Below are positions 9,015 to 16,474 of a DNA stretch of 64,000 nucleotides, in pieces; within the stretch, counting starts at the first letter, position 1, and the number at the start of each line of letters is the position of its first letter. The stretch comes from Roseivivax halotolerans (GTDB lineage Bacteria > Pseudomonadota > Alphaproteobacteria > Rhodobacterales > Rhodobacteraceae): assembly GCF_900115815.1 (NCBI RefSeq), contig NZ_FOXV01000001.1, positions 372,001 through 436,000 on the forward strand, given 5' to 3'. Position numbers and translations under genes: made by a program. The notes under the pieces are model-generated. The model made no database searches and had not been told where the DNA came from. It was given only the letters and a program-made list of their open reading frames with translations.

Positions 9015-9268
9015 TTCGCCAGAAGCGGATCGAGCTTCCCCGCCCTGTCGAGCGCATACAGCTCATCGCACCCGCCGACATGAGTGTCGCCTACGAAGAT
9101 CTGCGGCACGGTACGGCCGCCATTGGCGCGCTGGATCATCTCCGGCTTGCGGTCCGGGTGCGCCATAACGTCAATCTCGGAAAAGGTGACGTTCTTCTGA
9201 GCAAGAAGACGCTTTGCAGCGTGGCAGAACCCGCACAGGGGCGATGTGTAGATCTCGACATTGGCCAT
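9011..9268 (-). CDS. grxC: Glutaredoxin 3
   Basis: The 85-residue protein is the size of a classical small glutaredoxin. Its active site CGFC (residues 12-15) differs slightly from the usual CPYC or CPFC by having Gly after the first Cys. The glutathione-binding segment GGRTVPQIFVGDTHVGGCDEL (seen as RTVPQIF and HVGGCDEL) is conserved. It reduces glutathione-mixed disulfides and ribonucleotide reductase. RBS AAGGAGG lies six bases upstream of the ATG. It is the second gene of the comF operon, 29 bases after comF. Confidence 0.95.
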   Translation of the reverse strand: MANVEIYTSPLCGFCHAAKRLLAQKNVTFSEIDVMAHPDRKPEMIQRANGGRTVPQIFVGDTHVGGCDELYALDRAGKLDPLLAK

Positions 9269-9297
9269 AGGTGCCTCCTTCGGCGTTTGTCGAAGAT

Positions 9298-10029
9298 TTA
9301 GGCATTTTTTGCAACGCGTGCCAGCGCGAGCACGCAGACCCGCTGTGCGCCCACGGCATGTAGTGCCTCTGTGGCGGCGGCGAAGGTTGCGCCGGAGGTC
9401 ATGACGTCGTCGACCAGAAGCACGTCCCGGCCGGCGATTCGCGACGCGCGATTGCGCGCTCCGACGATCGCGCCATCGAGCGCTGCGAACCGCTCTTCCC
9501 GCGTCCGGCCATCGAGGCTCGGCGTGGCGCGTATCCGGCGCAGCGCATCCGGAACGACGGCCATCCCGCCCTGGCGCCCCAACTCCTGCGCCAAAAGAGC
9601 CGATTGATTGAACCGCCTGCGAATGAGCCGCCAGGTGTGCAAAGGAACCGGCACAACGCAGGTGTCCGGCGAGATCAGAGGCGCAGCGCTACGCAGCATC
9701 CAGCGCGCAGCAGGCGCGATGATGTCGTGGCGATCCCCGTGCTTGAGCTTCAACACCATGTCGCGAGCAACGCCGGTATAGAGCAGAGCGGCCCGGCCCA
9801 TGGTCCAAGGCCGGGCGATCCGCAGACAATCGTCGCAGATCGCTTCCTCGGCGTCTCGTCCGGGCAAAGGCACGCCGCACATCTTGCATACCAGGCCGGT
9901 GATGAACGGCGTGTCGCGCCAGCACGGGCCGCAGAGCCCCCCATCCTCGCCGGTGAAGCCGCCGCAACTCAGGCAGCGCGGCGGAAAGACGAGATCGAGC
10001 ACGGTTTGCACGGCGGCGACAGGCATCAT
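9298..10029 (-). CDS. comF: ComF family phosphoribosyltransferase-like protein
   Basis: The 243-residue protein has the ComF layout: an N-terminal zinc region with four CxxC pairs (Cys19/22, 33/36, 48/51, 65/68) and a C-terminal phosphoribosyltransferase domain with the PRPP loop DVLLVDDVMTSGAT at about 202-215. ComF takes part in natural DNA uptake and single-strand DNA handling in other bacteria; here it is the first gene of an operon with redox genes. RBS AAGGAG precedes the ATG at 10029. The next gene starts only 11 bases away in the opposite direction. Confidence 0.92.
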   Translation of the reverse strand: MMPVAAVQTVLDLVFPPRCLSCGGFTGEDGGLCGPCWRDTPFITGLVCKMCGVPLPGRDAEEAICDDCLRIARPWTMGRAALLYTGVARDMVLKLKHGDRHDIIAPAARWMLRSAAPLISPDTCVVPVPLHTWRLIRRRFNQSALLAQELGRQGGMAVVPDALRRIRATPSLDGRTREERFAALDGAIVGARNRASRIAGRDVLLVDDVMTSGATFAAATEALHAVGAQRVCVLALARVAKNA

Positions 10030-10040
10030 ATCTCCTTCAC

Positions 10041-10862
10041 ATGGCCGAGACTCCGACGCTCACAGATCGCACCGCACTCAACCTGCACCGCGCCCGCGCC
10101 GCGCCCGAGCCTGCGCTTTTCCTGCATGAGGCGGCGGCGGACGATGTGCAGGATCGCCTGATGGCGGTTAACAGGAGCTTTACGTCGACTGCCATCGTCA
10201 CGCCCTATCCCGAGGTCTGGGCGGCGCGCTGGCCGGACGCGCGAATTGTCGCAGATGGAGACATTCTCGACCTCGAGGAAGACGCCCATGATCTCGTGAT
10301 CCACGGGCTTGCGCTGCATTGGGCGGATGATCCTGTTGGCCAGATCATCCAGTGCCGCCGCGCGCTGAAGCCCGACGGTCTGTTCCTCGGCGTGGCGTTC
10401 GGCGGCCGAACCCTCGCCGAGTTGCGTCAGGCGCTAGGACAGGCGGAGATCGAGGAAACCGGAGGATTGTCGCCGCGCGTCGCTCCGATGGCCGATATCC
10501 GTGACCTCGGTGCGCTCTTGCAACGCGCAGGCTTGGCGATGCCCGTGGCGGACGCGGTGCCGCTGCAAGTCAGCTACGGATCGCCTCTGCACCTGATGCA
10601 AGATCTGCGGAAGATGGGCGAGACCAACGCGCTTCACGACCGCCTCCGCCGCTTTACACGCCGACAAGTCCTCATGCGCGCTGCGGAGATCTATGCCGAG
10701 GCGCATGGTGGCGCCGATGGCCGCATCCTCTCCACGTTCGAGTTGGTGACGCTGACAGGCTGGGCGCCGGATGCGAGTCAGCCGAAACCGCTGCGTCCGG
10801 GTTCGGCGACAGCGCGGCTTGCCGACGCACTCGGCACCGATGAGACCAAGCTCAGAGATTGA
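10041..10862 (+). CDS. Methyltransferase-like protein (BioC/NDUFAF5-like) lacking SAM motif I
   Basis: This 273-residue protein resembles the BioC/NDUFAF5 group: a basic N-terminal segment LTDRTALNLHRARA, then HDLVIHGLALHWADDPVGQ and RRALKPDGLFLGVAFGG. Where a glycine-rich SAM motif I (like LDLGCGTG) is expected, the sequence reads TAIVTPYPEVWAARWPDA, with no GxGxG. It may therefore not bind SAM in the usual way. It is head-to-head with comF with 11 bases between start codons and has no good ribosome site, so the exact start is less sure. hemH follows after 65 bases. Confidence 0.75.
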   Translation: MAETPTLTDRTALNLHRARAAPEPALFLHEAAADDVQDRLMAVNRSFTSTAIVTPYPEVWAARWPDARIVADGDILDLEEDAHDLVIHGLALHWADDPVGQIIQCRRALKPDGLFLGVAFGGRTLAELRQALGQAEIEETGGLSPRVAPMADIRDLGALLQRAGLAMPVADAVPLQVSYGSPLHLMQDLRKMGETNALHDRLRRFTRRQVLMRAAEIYAEAHGGADGRILSTFELVTLTGWAPDASQPKPLRPGSATARLADALGTDETKLRD

Positions 10863-10927
10863 CGCGCGCGGCTCAGAGGTTAGTTACGACGAAATTCAAC
10901 GGGAATAGAGACAGGGGCCCTCACTCC

Positions 10928-12013
10928 ATGCTGGATGCCACGAAGTCCGCGGTACGACCCCCCCACGCACCGACCGATCACCCCAAAATCCCTGCCGAAA
11001 AGGTGGGTATCCTGCTCGCCAATCTCGGCACGCCGGACAATTACGATTACTGGTCGATGCGCCGCTACCTGAACGAGTTTCTCTCGGATCGTCGGGTGAT
11101 CGACTACTCGCCATGGCTTTGGCAGCCGCTTCTGCAACTCGTCATCCTGACGAAGCGCCCGTTCTCGAGCGGTGAGGCTTACAAGTCGATCTGGAACGAG
11201 GACAAGGGCGAGAGCCCGCTGATGACGATCACCAAGGATCAGACCGCCAAGGTCGCGGCCGAGATGCAGGCAGCGCATGGCGACCGGGTCATGGTCGATT
11301 TCTGCATGCGCTATGGCAACCCCTCGACGAAGTCCAAGGTTCGCGAGATGGTCGACGCCGGCTGCCGGAAGATCCTGTTCTTCCCGCTCTACCCGCACTA
11401 CGCGGGTGCGACGTCTGCAACCGCGAACGACCAGTTCTTCCGCGCATTGATGGATGAGAAATGGCAGCCGACCGTGCGTACGGTGGACCCCTATTTCGAG
11501 CATCCCCTCTATATCGAGGCGCTCGCGCAATCGATCGAACGGGCCTATGCCAAAATGGAGACGCGGCCCGACATCCTTGTCTGCTCGTATCACGGAGTGC
11601 CCAAGCGCTATCTGCTGGAAGGCGATCCCTATCATTGCCAGTGCCAGAAGACGACGCGCCTTCTGAAAGAGCGGCTTGGCTGGGATGACACCGAGATCAC
11701 CACGACCTTCCAGTCGCGGTTCGGCCCGGAGGAATGGCTGAAGCCCTATACCGTGGAGGAAGTTGCGCGCCTTGCGGAAGAGGACGGCAAGAAAAACATC
11801 GCTGTCTGCGCCCCCGCCTTTTCAGCGGATTGCATCGAGACGCTCGAAGAGATCAACGAAGAGATCAAGGAGAGCTTCGAAGAGGCTGGCGGCGAACATT
11901 TCACCTATATTCCCTGCCTCAACGACGACGACGCGCATATCAAGGCGCTGTGCTCAGTGATCGAAGAAAATCTGGCTGGATGGATGACTGAGCCGCACAC
12001 CGTCTCAGCCTAA
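10928..12013 (+). CDS. hemH: Ferrochelatase
   Basis: The 361-residue enzyme inserts ferrous iron into protoporphyrin IX, the last step of heme b synthesis. The start GILLANLGTPD, the segment FFPLYPHYAGATSA and the catalytic His222 in SYHGVPKRY are diagnostic. The YHCQCQKT segment after it is typical of proteobacterial members. I prefer the ATG at 10928; a longer frame reaches 10859 but overlaps the previous stop and adds residues without family match. It ends at a strong bidirectional terminator. Confidence 0.96.
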   Translation: MLDATKSAVRPPHAPTDHPKIPAEKVGILLANLGTPDNYDYWSMRRYLNEFLSDRRVIDYSPWLWQPLLQLVILTKRPFSSGEAYKSIWNEDKGESPLMTITKDQTAKVAAEMQAAHGDRVMVDFCMRYGNPSTKSKVREMVDAGCRKILFFPLYPHYAGATSATANDQFFRALMDEKWQPTVRTVDPYFEHPLYIEALAQSIERAYAKMETRPDILVCSYHGVPKRYLLEGDPYHCQCQKTTRLLKERLGWDDTEITTTFQSRFGPEEWLKPYTVEEVARLAEEDGKKNIAVCAPAFSADCIETLEEINEEIKESFEEAGGEHFTYIPCLNDDDAHIKALCSVIEENLAGWMTEPHTVSA

Positions 12014-12034
12014 CCGGCGCGGACAGGCACGACA

Positions 12035-12066
12035 CAAAAAAGGCGGTGCCTCGGCACCGCCTTTTT
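12035..12066. terminator. Bidirectional terminator between hemH and the microprotein gene
   Basis: AGGCGGTGCC (12041-12050) and GGCACCGCCT (12053-12062) form a perfect ten-pair stem with a two-base apex (likely a four-base loop). Six A bases precede and four further T bases follow, so it can end transcription from both convergent genes. Confidence 0.93.
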
Positions 12067-12088
12067 CGCTGGTTCGGATGAACCGAAA

Positions 12089-12283
12089 TCAGTCTGCGGA
12101 AACTGCAGCTGCGACGAGCGCGAGCAGGATCAGCGGAACGATGATCGCTGCCGAGGACGACTGCTGTTCGGTTTCTTCGACGACAACGACGGGTTCCATC
12201 ATGACGTCGTCTTTTGCATAGGAGCCAGCCATTGCGGACGTACCGGCAGCGGCGATAGCGGCGGCGAGAGCGAGTTTTTTCAT
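12089..12283 (-). CDS. Small exported membrane protein of unknown function (64 residues)
   Basis: The predicted 64-residue protein has a signal peptide (MKKLALAAAIAAAGTSAMA), a short acidic and valine-rich middle (MMEPVVVVEETEQQ), a SSSAA linker and a second hydrophobic helix (IIVPLILLALVAAAV) close to the end. I recall similar short proteins of this layout in other Rhodobacterales, but their function is not known to me. GGAGG sits upstream, giving a better spacing to the second of two adjacent ATG codons (12283) than to the first (12286). An unusual nested palindrome lies 68-124 bases upstream of the start. Confidence 0.75.
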   Translation of the reverse strand: MKKLALAAAIAAAGTSAMAGSYAKDDVMMEPVVVVEETEQQSSSAAIIVPLILLALVAAAVSAD

Positions 12284-12350
12284 CATTATCCTCCAGATAA
12301 TTGCCTGAACGGAAAGAACCCGCACAGGCGCCCAAGACTTAACCTCGTAA

Positions 12351-12407
12351 CCTGTTCTAAGCAGCTTCCTTTTGCATTTGCAAATGCAAGTTAGCCACCA
12401 GAACAGG
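12351..12407. promoter_or_regulatory. Nested inverted repeat with 18-bp perfect palindrome
   Basis: The perfect palindrome TTGCATTTGCAAATGCAA (12372-12389) sits inside a second inverted repeat, CCTGTTCT (12351-12358) and AGAACAGG (12400-12407), with almost the same centre. It lies between the 3' end of an L,D-transpeptidase gene and the microprotein start, both on the - strand. No T run follows, so an operator is more likely than an intrinsic terminator. The binding protein is not known. Confidence 0.6.
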
Positions 12408-12425
12408 CCTCTCGCCGATATGTCG

Positions 12426-13031
12426 TCAAATAAGCAACACCTGCGTGCCTACATTCGCCAGCTGGTAAAGTTCCTCGATATGCTCGTTGTACAGACCGAT
12501 GCAGCCATTCGACGATCGGCGCCCGATCTTGCGCGTATCGTGCGTTCCGTGGATCCGGTAATACGTCCAGCTGAGGTGCAGTGCGCGGGTTCCCAGCGGG
12601 TTGTCGGGGCCCGGCGGCACGTAGTCCGGCCATTCGGGATTACGCTCCTTCATCGACGGCGTCGGACGCCAATCGGGCTCGGGATCTTTCAGCGTAACGC
12701 TGGTGCGGCCGCGGCGCGTCAGATCCTCGGTCAGCGGCACCGAAGTCGGGTAGAGCTTGTAGATCGACCGATCCTCGGACCAGTAATGCAGTGCGCGGCT
12801 CTGGATATCCACGAGGATCGCGCCGTTGTTCAGGTTCGAGAAATAGGGCTGCCAGTCGAGGGTGCGGAAGCTCGACGTGTTGCGGCGCACGGCACTCGAA
12901 AGGTCACGCTCGACTTCAGTTGTTCCGGACCCCGTGACGCTTTGTGCAAAAGCGGGGGCTGCGAATGCGGTCGCTGCGGTGCCGGCCAGGAAGGCACGGC
13001 GGTTGATTTTGGGCATGTTCTTTTTCGTCAT
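12426..13031 (-). CDS. L,D-transpeptidase (YkuD family), Tat-type signal
   Basis: The 201-residue protein starts with a twin-arginine signal (KINRRAFLAGTAA, cleavage near residue 30), so it should be periplasmic. The YkuD catalytic region has His161 in YRIHGTHD and Cys177 in RRSSNGCIGL. Such enzymes make 3-3 cross-links in peptidoglycan or attach proteins to it. The ATG at 13031 is chosen because GGAGATGAG is just upstream; longer versions have no signal peptide at the N terminus. It is divergent from the CAP lipoprotein gene. A second YkuD gene lies 0.8 kb away. Confidence 0.92.
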   Translation of the reverse strand: MTKKNMPKINRRAFLAGTAATAFAAPAFAQSVTGSGTTEVERDLSSAVRRNTSSFRTLDWQPYFSNLNNGAILVDIQSRALHYWSEDRSIYKLYPTSVPLTEDLTRRGRTSVTLKDPEPDWRPTPSMKERNPEWPDYVPPGPDNPLGTRALHLSWTYYRIHGTHDTRKIGRRSSNGCIGLYNEHIEELYQLANVGTQVLLI

Positions 13032-13095
13032 CGTCTCATCTCCGTCACGAGCGACATCCAAGTAGCGGATATGGCGTGGATGCCTCAGTCGCAAA

Positions 13096-13139
13096 TCAAA
13101 CCCGCGTGGGTCGGCACAGTCACGCCGATGTGGGTTTGA
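13096..13139. promoter_or_regulatory. Inverted repeat in the divergent promoter region
   Basis: TCAAACCC (13096-13103) and GGGTTTGA (13132-13139) form an 8-bp inverted repeat, with CGGC and GCCG pairing inside it. It lies between the L,D-transpeptidase start (13031) and the CAP lipoprotein start (13200), so it could be a shared operator or a leader hairpin. The function is not known. Confidence 0.4.
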
Positions 13140-13199
13140 ACAGCAACGCACGAAAAGATAAGGCAATTCAGATAAAATGAATAGAACAGGACAGACGCC

Positions 13200-13784
13200 A
13201 TGTTCCGGGTTTCGCTAATTTTCGCCGCTCTGGCCGTCGTTCTGGCGGGTTGTGCGACCACACCACCACCGTCCGAGCCGCAATTGGGGCCCGATGGCCT
13301 GCCTTTGCCGTCGGTTTACCGAATCGGTTTCGGCGATGAGAGCCGTATCGAAATCCGCATGCTGGACTCGGTCAATGCGCTGCGTGCGGAAGCGGGACAT
13401 CCCGCGCTGCAATACAACTCTCAGCTGACCGCGGCCGCCGCGACCCACGCGCGCGACATGTCGGTCCAGAACCGGCCGTGGCATTTCGGGTCCGATGGGT
13501 CCTCGCCGGTCGATCGCGTCCGCCGCGTCGGCTACACGGGCGAGTTGAAGGGCGAGGTCATCTCGGAAACTTACGAAACCGAGCTGCAAACCCTTGCCGC
13601 CTGGATGGAAGACCCTGCGACGCGCGGCGTGATTATGGCGCCCGACGCACGCGAAATGGGGTTTGCATGGTTCCAGGAGAACAACGGGAAGATCTGGTGG
13701 ACCCTGAACACTGGCGCACCGTCATCGGGCGGTCAGCAGCCGGTCCTGAGCTCGAAGGGCATGGCCTACACCGCTCTGGACTGA
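13200..13784 (+). CDS. CAP/SCP domain lipoprotein
   Basis: The 194-residue protein has a lipoprotein signal with lipobox LAGC (Cys18) followed by a proline-rich linker and a CAP (SCP/PR-1-like) domain. Domain hallmarks include MLDSVNALRAEAGHPALQYNSQLTAAAATHARDM (key words NALRAEAGHPAL and AAATHARDM), WHFGSDG, and the C-terminal GFAWFQENNGKIWWTLNTG. Bacterial CAP proteins are exported and poorly understood; some bind lipids or act on the cell wall. Placement between two L,D-transpeptidases supports an envelope role. A short hairpin with a T run follows. Confidence 0.9.
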   Translation: MFRVSLIFAALAVVLAGCATTPPPSEPQLGPDGLPLPSVYRIGFGDESRIEIRMLDSVNALRAEAGHPALQYNSQLTAAAATHARDMSVQNRPWHFGSDGSSPVDRVRRVGYTGELKGEVISETYETELQTLAAWMEDPATRGVIMAPDAREMGFAWFQENNGKIWWTLNTGAPSSGGQQPVLSSKGMAYTALD

Positions 13785-13810
13785 GCCGCTGCGCTGCAGC
13801 TCTCAACGAC

Positions 13811-13834
13811 AAAGGGCCCCGCGGGGCCCTTTTT
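13811..13834 (+). terminator. Intrinsic terminator of the CAP lipoprotein gene
   Basis: AGGGCCCC (13813-13820) pairs with GGGGCCCT (13823-13830), with AA before and TTTT after. It lies between the convergent CAP and L,D-transpeptidase genes and could act in both directions. Confidence 0.88.
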
Positions 13835-13855
13835 CACGTGCGGTACGTCATTCGC

Positions 13856-14356
13856 TCACGGCTGGATCAAGATTGGCGTGCCGTCATCGACCATCGCGTA
13901 GATATGCTCCATCTCGCGGTTCGTGACCGCGATGCAGCCCCAGGTCCAATCGGAACGCGGATCTGCTTTCGAGCCCTTGGGCGGGCCGCCATGAATGAAG
14001 ATGTCTCCGCCCGGGCTTTTGCCCATCGCGAGCGCCTCCGCGATATCGCGCTCGTTGGGGTAGTCTATCCCGATCGACAGGTGGAACTTGGAGTTCGGAT
14101 TGCGCCTGTCGATGAAGTAGAGGCCTTCCGGCGTCTTGCCGTCGCCTTCGAACTGCTTGTGCCCCTCGGGCGCGAAACCGAGCCCGATATCGTAGCTTTT
14201 CAGGACCTCGCTGTGGTGCAGCAGGTACATGCGCCGATCGCTCTTGTCGACGATGACCTGCGTGACCTCCGGTCCGTTATAGGTTCTGAACTTGCTGCCA
14301 CATGCCGAAAGCCCGAGGGCCAAAAGGCACAGCATGGTTATCCTGATGATGTTCAC
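13856..14356 (-). CDS. L,D-transpeptidase (YkuD family) lipoprotein
   Basis: The 166-residue protein has a lipoprotein signal (LLALGLSAC, Cys19) and a compact YkuD domain: VIVDKSDRRMYLLHHSEVLKSY, then IFIHGGPPKG with His122 and DWTWGCIAVT with Cys141. It should be anchored in the envelope and act on peptidoglycan. The GTG at 14356 gives a complete signal with a positive N terminus; an ATG at 14335 has a better spaced AGGA but a very short signal, so the start is uncertain. It lies upstream of nothing obvious on the - strand except the ion channel gene 61 bases away. Confidence 0.9.
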   Translation of the reverse strand: MNIIRITMLCLLALGLSACGSKFRTYNGPEVTQVIVDKSDRRMYLLHHSEVLKSYDIGLGFAPEGHKQFEGDGKTPEGLYFIDRRNPNSKFHLSIGIDYPNERDIAEALAMGKSPGGDIFIHGGPPKGSKADPRSDWTWGCIAVTNREMEHIYAMVDDGTPILIQP

Positions 14357-14417
14357 TGTCCTGCTCTCGCTTTTTCGCGAAAGATACCCTGTTTCGAGCT
14401 TTCGGCCTAGATGGCTT

Positions 14418-15212
14418 TCACATGCGGTCACGCGGAGGTGAGTCCTTGGCCTCCAGCCTCTTTTCGATCGCTTCGAGCCGGGCAAGGACCTGATCGCGAT
14501 AGCTGTCCGTGGCGGCGTTCGCCTCTTCGGCATGGGCGTCCTGCATCGAATTCACGATGAGGCCGACCACGAGGTTCACCACGGCAAAGGTCGTCACGAG
14601 GATGAAGGGCACGAAGAAGACCCATGCATAGGGATACACTTCCATCACCGGGCGCACGATCCCCATCGACCAGCTCTCGAGCGTCATGATCTGGAAGAGC
14701 GAATAGGCAGAGTGCCCAAGTGAACCAAACCATTCGGGAAACGCATCGCCGAACAGCTTCGTCGCCATGACCGCGCCGATATAGAAAATGAGCGCCATCA
14801 GGAGGAACACCGAGGCCATGCCCGGCAGTGCGGTCAGGAACCCCTCCACCACGCGGCGCAGACGCGGCATGACCGACACGACCCGCAGAACCCGCAATAT
14901 CCGAAGCGCACGCAGCACCGAGACCGTCTGGGAGCCCGGAACCAGTGCCGCGCCGACGATGACGAAATCGAAGATGTTCCAGCCATCGCGGAAGAAGGCT
15001 TTGCGCTGCACGAAGATCTTGGCGGACAGCTCGGCCACGAAGATCGCAAGGCATGCCTGATCGAGCGCGAAGATCAGCGTGCCCGCGACGGCCATCGCGC
15101 GATCCGACGTCTCGAGCCCCAGAAGGATCGCGTTGAAGATGATGACAGCGGTGATCGTGTTCCGCGTGATGTCCCGGTCGAGAATGTCAGCGAGGCGGGC
15201 GCGCAAGGTCAT
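14418..15212 (-). CDS. Bacterial voltage-gated sodium channel (NaChBac/NavAb-type)
   Basis: The 264-residue protein has the six-helix layout of bacterial Nav channels. S4 carries four arginines at three-residue spacing (101, 104, 107, 110 in RALRILRVLR). The pore helix and filter TLESWSM (177-183) are the same as the sodium-selective filter I recall for NavAb and NavMs. S6 is followed by a charged C-terminal coiled coil (QVLARLEAIEKRLEAK), which tetramerises known channels. The ATG overlaps the upstream RNA methyltransferase stop as ATGA, so translation is coupled. Sodium influx may relate to motility, pH or osmotic control in a marine cell; that is inference. Confidence 0.93.
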   Translation of the reverse strand: MTLRARLADILDRDITRNTITAVIIFNAILLGLETSDRAMAVAGTLIFALDQACLAIFVAELSAKIFVQRKAFFRDGWNIFDFVIVGAALVPGSQTVSVLRALRILRVLRVVSVMPRLRRVVEGFLTALPGMASVFLLMALIFYIGAVMATKLFGDAFPEWFGSLGHSAYSLFQIMTLESWSMGIVRPVMEVYPYAWVFFVPFILVTTFAVVNLVVGLIVNSMQDAHAEEANAATDSYRDQVLARLEAIEKRLEAKDSPPRDRM

Positions 15213-16435
15213 TTTTTCTTGTCCAGTCTGAAGGCGGCGACGAGCTCGATATGGGTGGACCAGCGGAATTGATCCACCACCTGCACCCAGTCGAGATGAT
15301 ACCCCGCCTCGATCAATTTGGCAGCATCCCGCGCGAAGGTCACCGGGTTGCAGGAGACATGGGCGATGACGGGCACACGGGCCTCCGCGATCTCGCGGAT
15401 TTGCGCTTCGGCCCCGGCGCGCGGCGGGTCTATCACGGCGAAATCGTAGGCGGCGAGGTCTTGTGCCAGAAGCGGGTTGCGGAAAAGATCGCGTGTTTCC
15501 GTGGTGAGCGACCGCAATCCCTGAGTATGCCGCCAGGCGCGATCGGCCGCAGCGCTCATTGCAGGATCGCCTTCGACGGCATGCATCGCGGTGTCCTTTG
15601 CAAGTGGGAGAGCGAAGGTGCCACATCCAGCGAACAGGTCGACGCCTTTCTTGGCTCCTGCGGCGATCTCCAGAACGGCATCCGTCAGCGCTGCCTGCCC
15701 CTCGGGCGTCGCCTGAAGGAACGCGCCCGGCGGCGGTGTGACGCGCGCCTTGCCGAAGATAACGATCGGTGGACGACGCTCCAGCGTTTCGTCCGCACCC
15801 CAGCTCAGCCGCGCGAGGTCATGCGCGCGGGCGATGTCCGCAAGCTCTGCCCGCGATACGGCATCGATGGGTTTGCCGTCCCTCACCGTCACGTCGAGCC
15901 CGCTTTCGGTGCGCGTGACAAGCACGGAGAGCTCGCCCTTGCGGCTACCACCGAAGATCGCGAGCTCTTCGACCAGCGGGAGCGCGGCGGCGAGATCGGG
16001 ATGCACGACCAGGCATTCCGGCACTGGCACGATCACGTCCGACCGTTTCACGTGAAATCCGGCGAGCGCGCCCTTTTTCGTGCGCCGCGCAGAGAACGTC
16101 GCGCGCCGGCGGCTTTGCGGGGGCGACGTCAGGATAGGACGGAACGGCGCATCAATCCCTTGTGCGGTGAGAGCCTGCCGCACAACGTCCACTTTCCACT
16201 CCTCGACGAAATTTTCCCCGGCATGTTGCAGCTGGCACCCGCCGCAGCGCTTGGCATGCGGACAGGGCGGTGCGACGCGCAAAGGCGATGGCGTGACGAT
16301 CTTCGGAGCAGCGACGACGCCGTCTTGGATCTCACCGGCGATCTCTTCTCCGGGAAGCGCACCGGGCACGAAGACGGGGCCCGGCGCGATGCCGTCACCG
16401 AGATGGCCGAGGCGTTCGATCACAAGAGTTTCCAT
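15209..16435 (-). CDS. Class I SAM-dependent RNA methyltransferase (TrmA/RlmD-RlmC family)
   Basis: The 408-residue protein has a partial TRAM-like N terminus (LVIERLGHLGDGIA) and the iron-sulfur cysteines Cys58, Cys64 and Cys67 in CPHAKRCGGCQLQH. Later motifs are PPPGAFLQATPEGQ, GVDLFAGCGTFALPLA (SAM site), VIDPPRAGA and the catalytic cysteine in HVSCNPVTFARD. The family forms 5-methyluridine in rRNA or tRNA; the target is not resolved. The ATG at 16435 has GAGG six bases upstream; another ATG lies at 16447. A parS-like palindrome sits in the coding region at 16044-16059. It is coupled to the sodium channel gene. Confidence 0.9.
   Translation of the reverse strand: METLVIERLGHLGDGIAPGPVFVPGALPGEEIAGEIQDGVVAAPKIVTPSPLRVAPPCPHAKRCGGCQLQHAGENFVEEWKVDVVRQALTAQGIDAPFRPILTSPPQSRRRATFSARRTKKGALAGFHVKRSDVIVPVPECLVVHPDLAAALPLVEELAIFGGSRKGELSVLVTRTESGLDVTVRDGKPIDAVSRAELADIARAHDLARLSWGADETLERRPPIVIFGKARVTPPPGAFLQATPEGQAALTDAVLEIAAGAKKGVDLFAGCGTFALPLAKDTAMHAVEGDPAMSAAADRAWRHTQGLRSLTTETRDLFRNPLLAQDLAAYDFAVIDPPRAGAEAQIREIAEARVPVIAHVSCNPVTFARDAAKLIEAGYHLDWVQVVDQFRWSTHIELVAAFRLDKKK
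16044..16059. other. parS-like 16-mer (weaker match)
   Basis: CGTTTCACGTGAAATC contains the 12-bp palindrome TTTCACGTGAAA and matches the general parS consensus TGTTTCACGTGAAACA at 13 of 16 positions. It lies inside the RNA methyltransferase gene, about 47 kb from parB, and may be a chance or secondary ParB site. Confidence 0.35.
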
Positions 16436-16474
16436 GCCCGGCCTCATGCCGGGAAATCGCGCCGAGGTCGAGAC

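Noticed and set aside
13833-13846. CACGTG near the CAP terminator as another parS
   Set aside because: Only the central hexamer matches; the flanks (TTTTTCACGTGCGGTA) do not follow the parS palindrome. The CACGTG at about 40235 and 5795 fails likewise.
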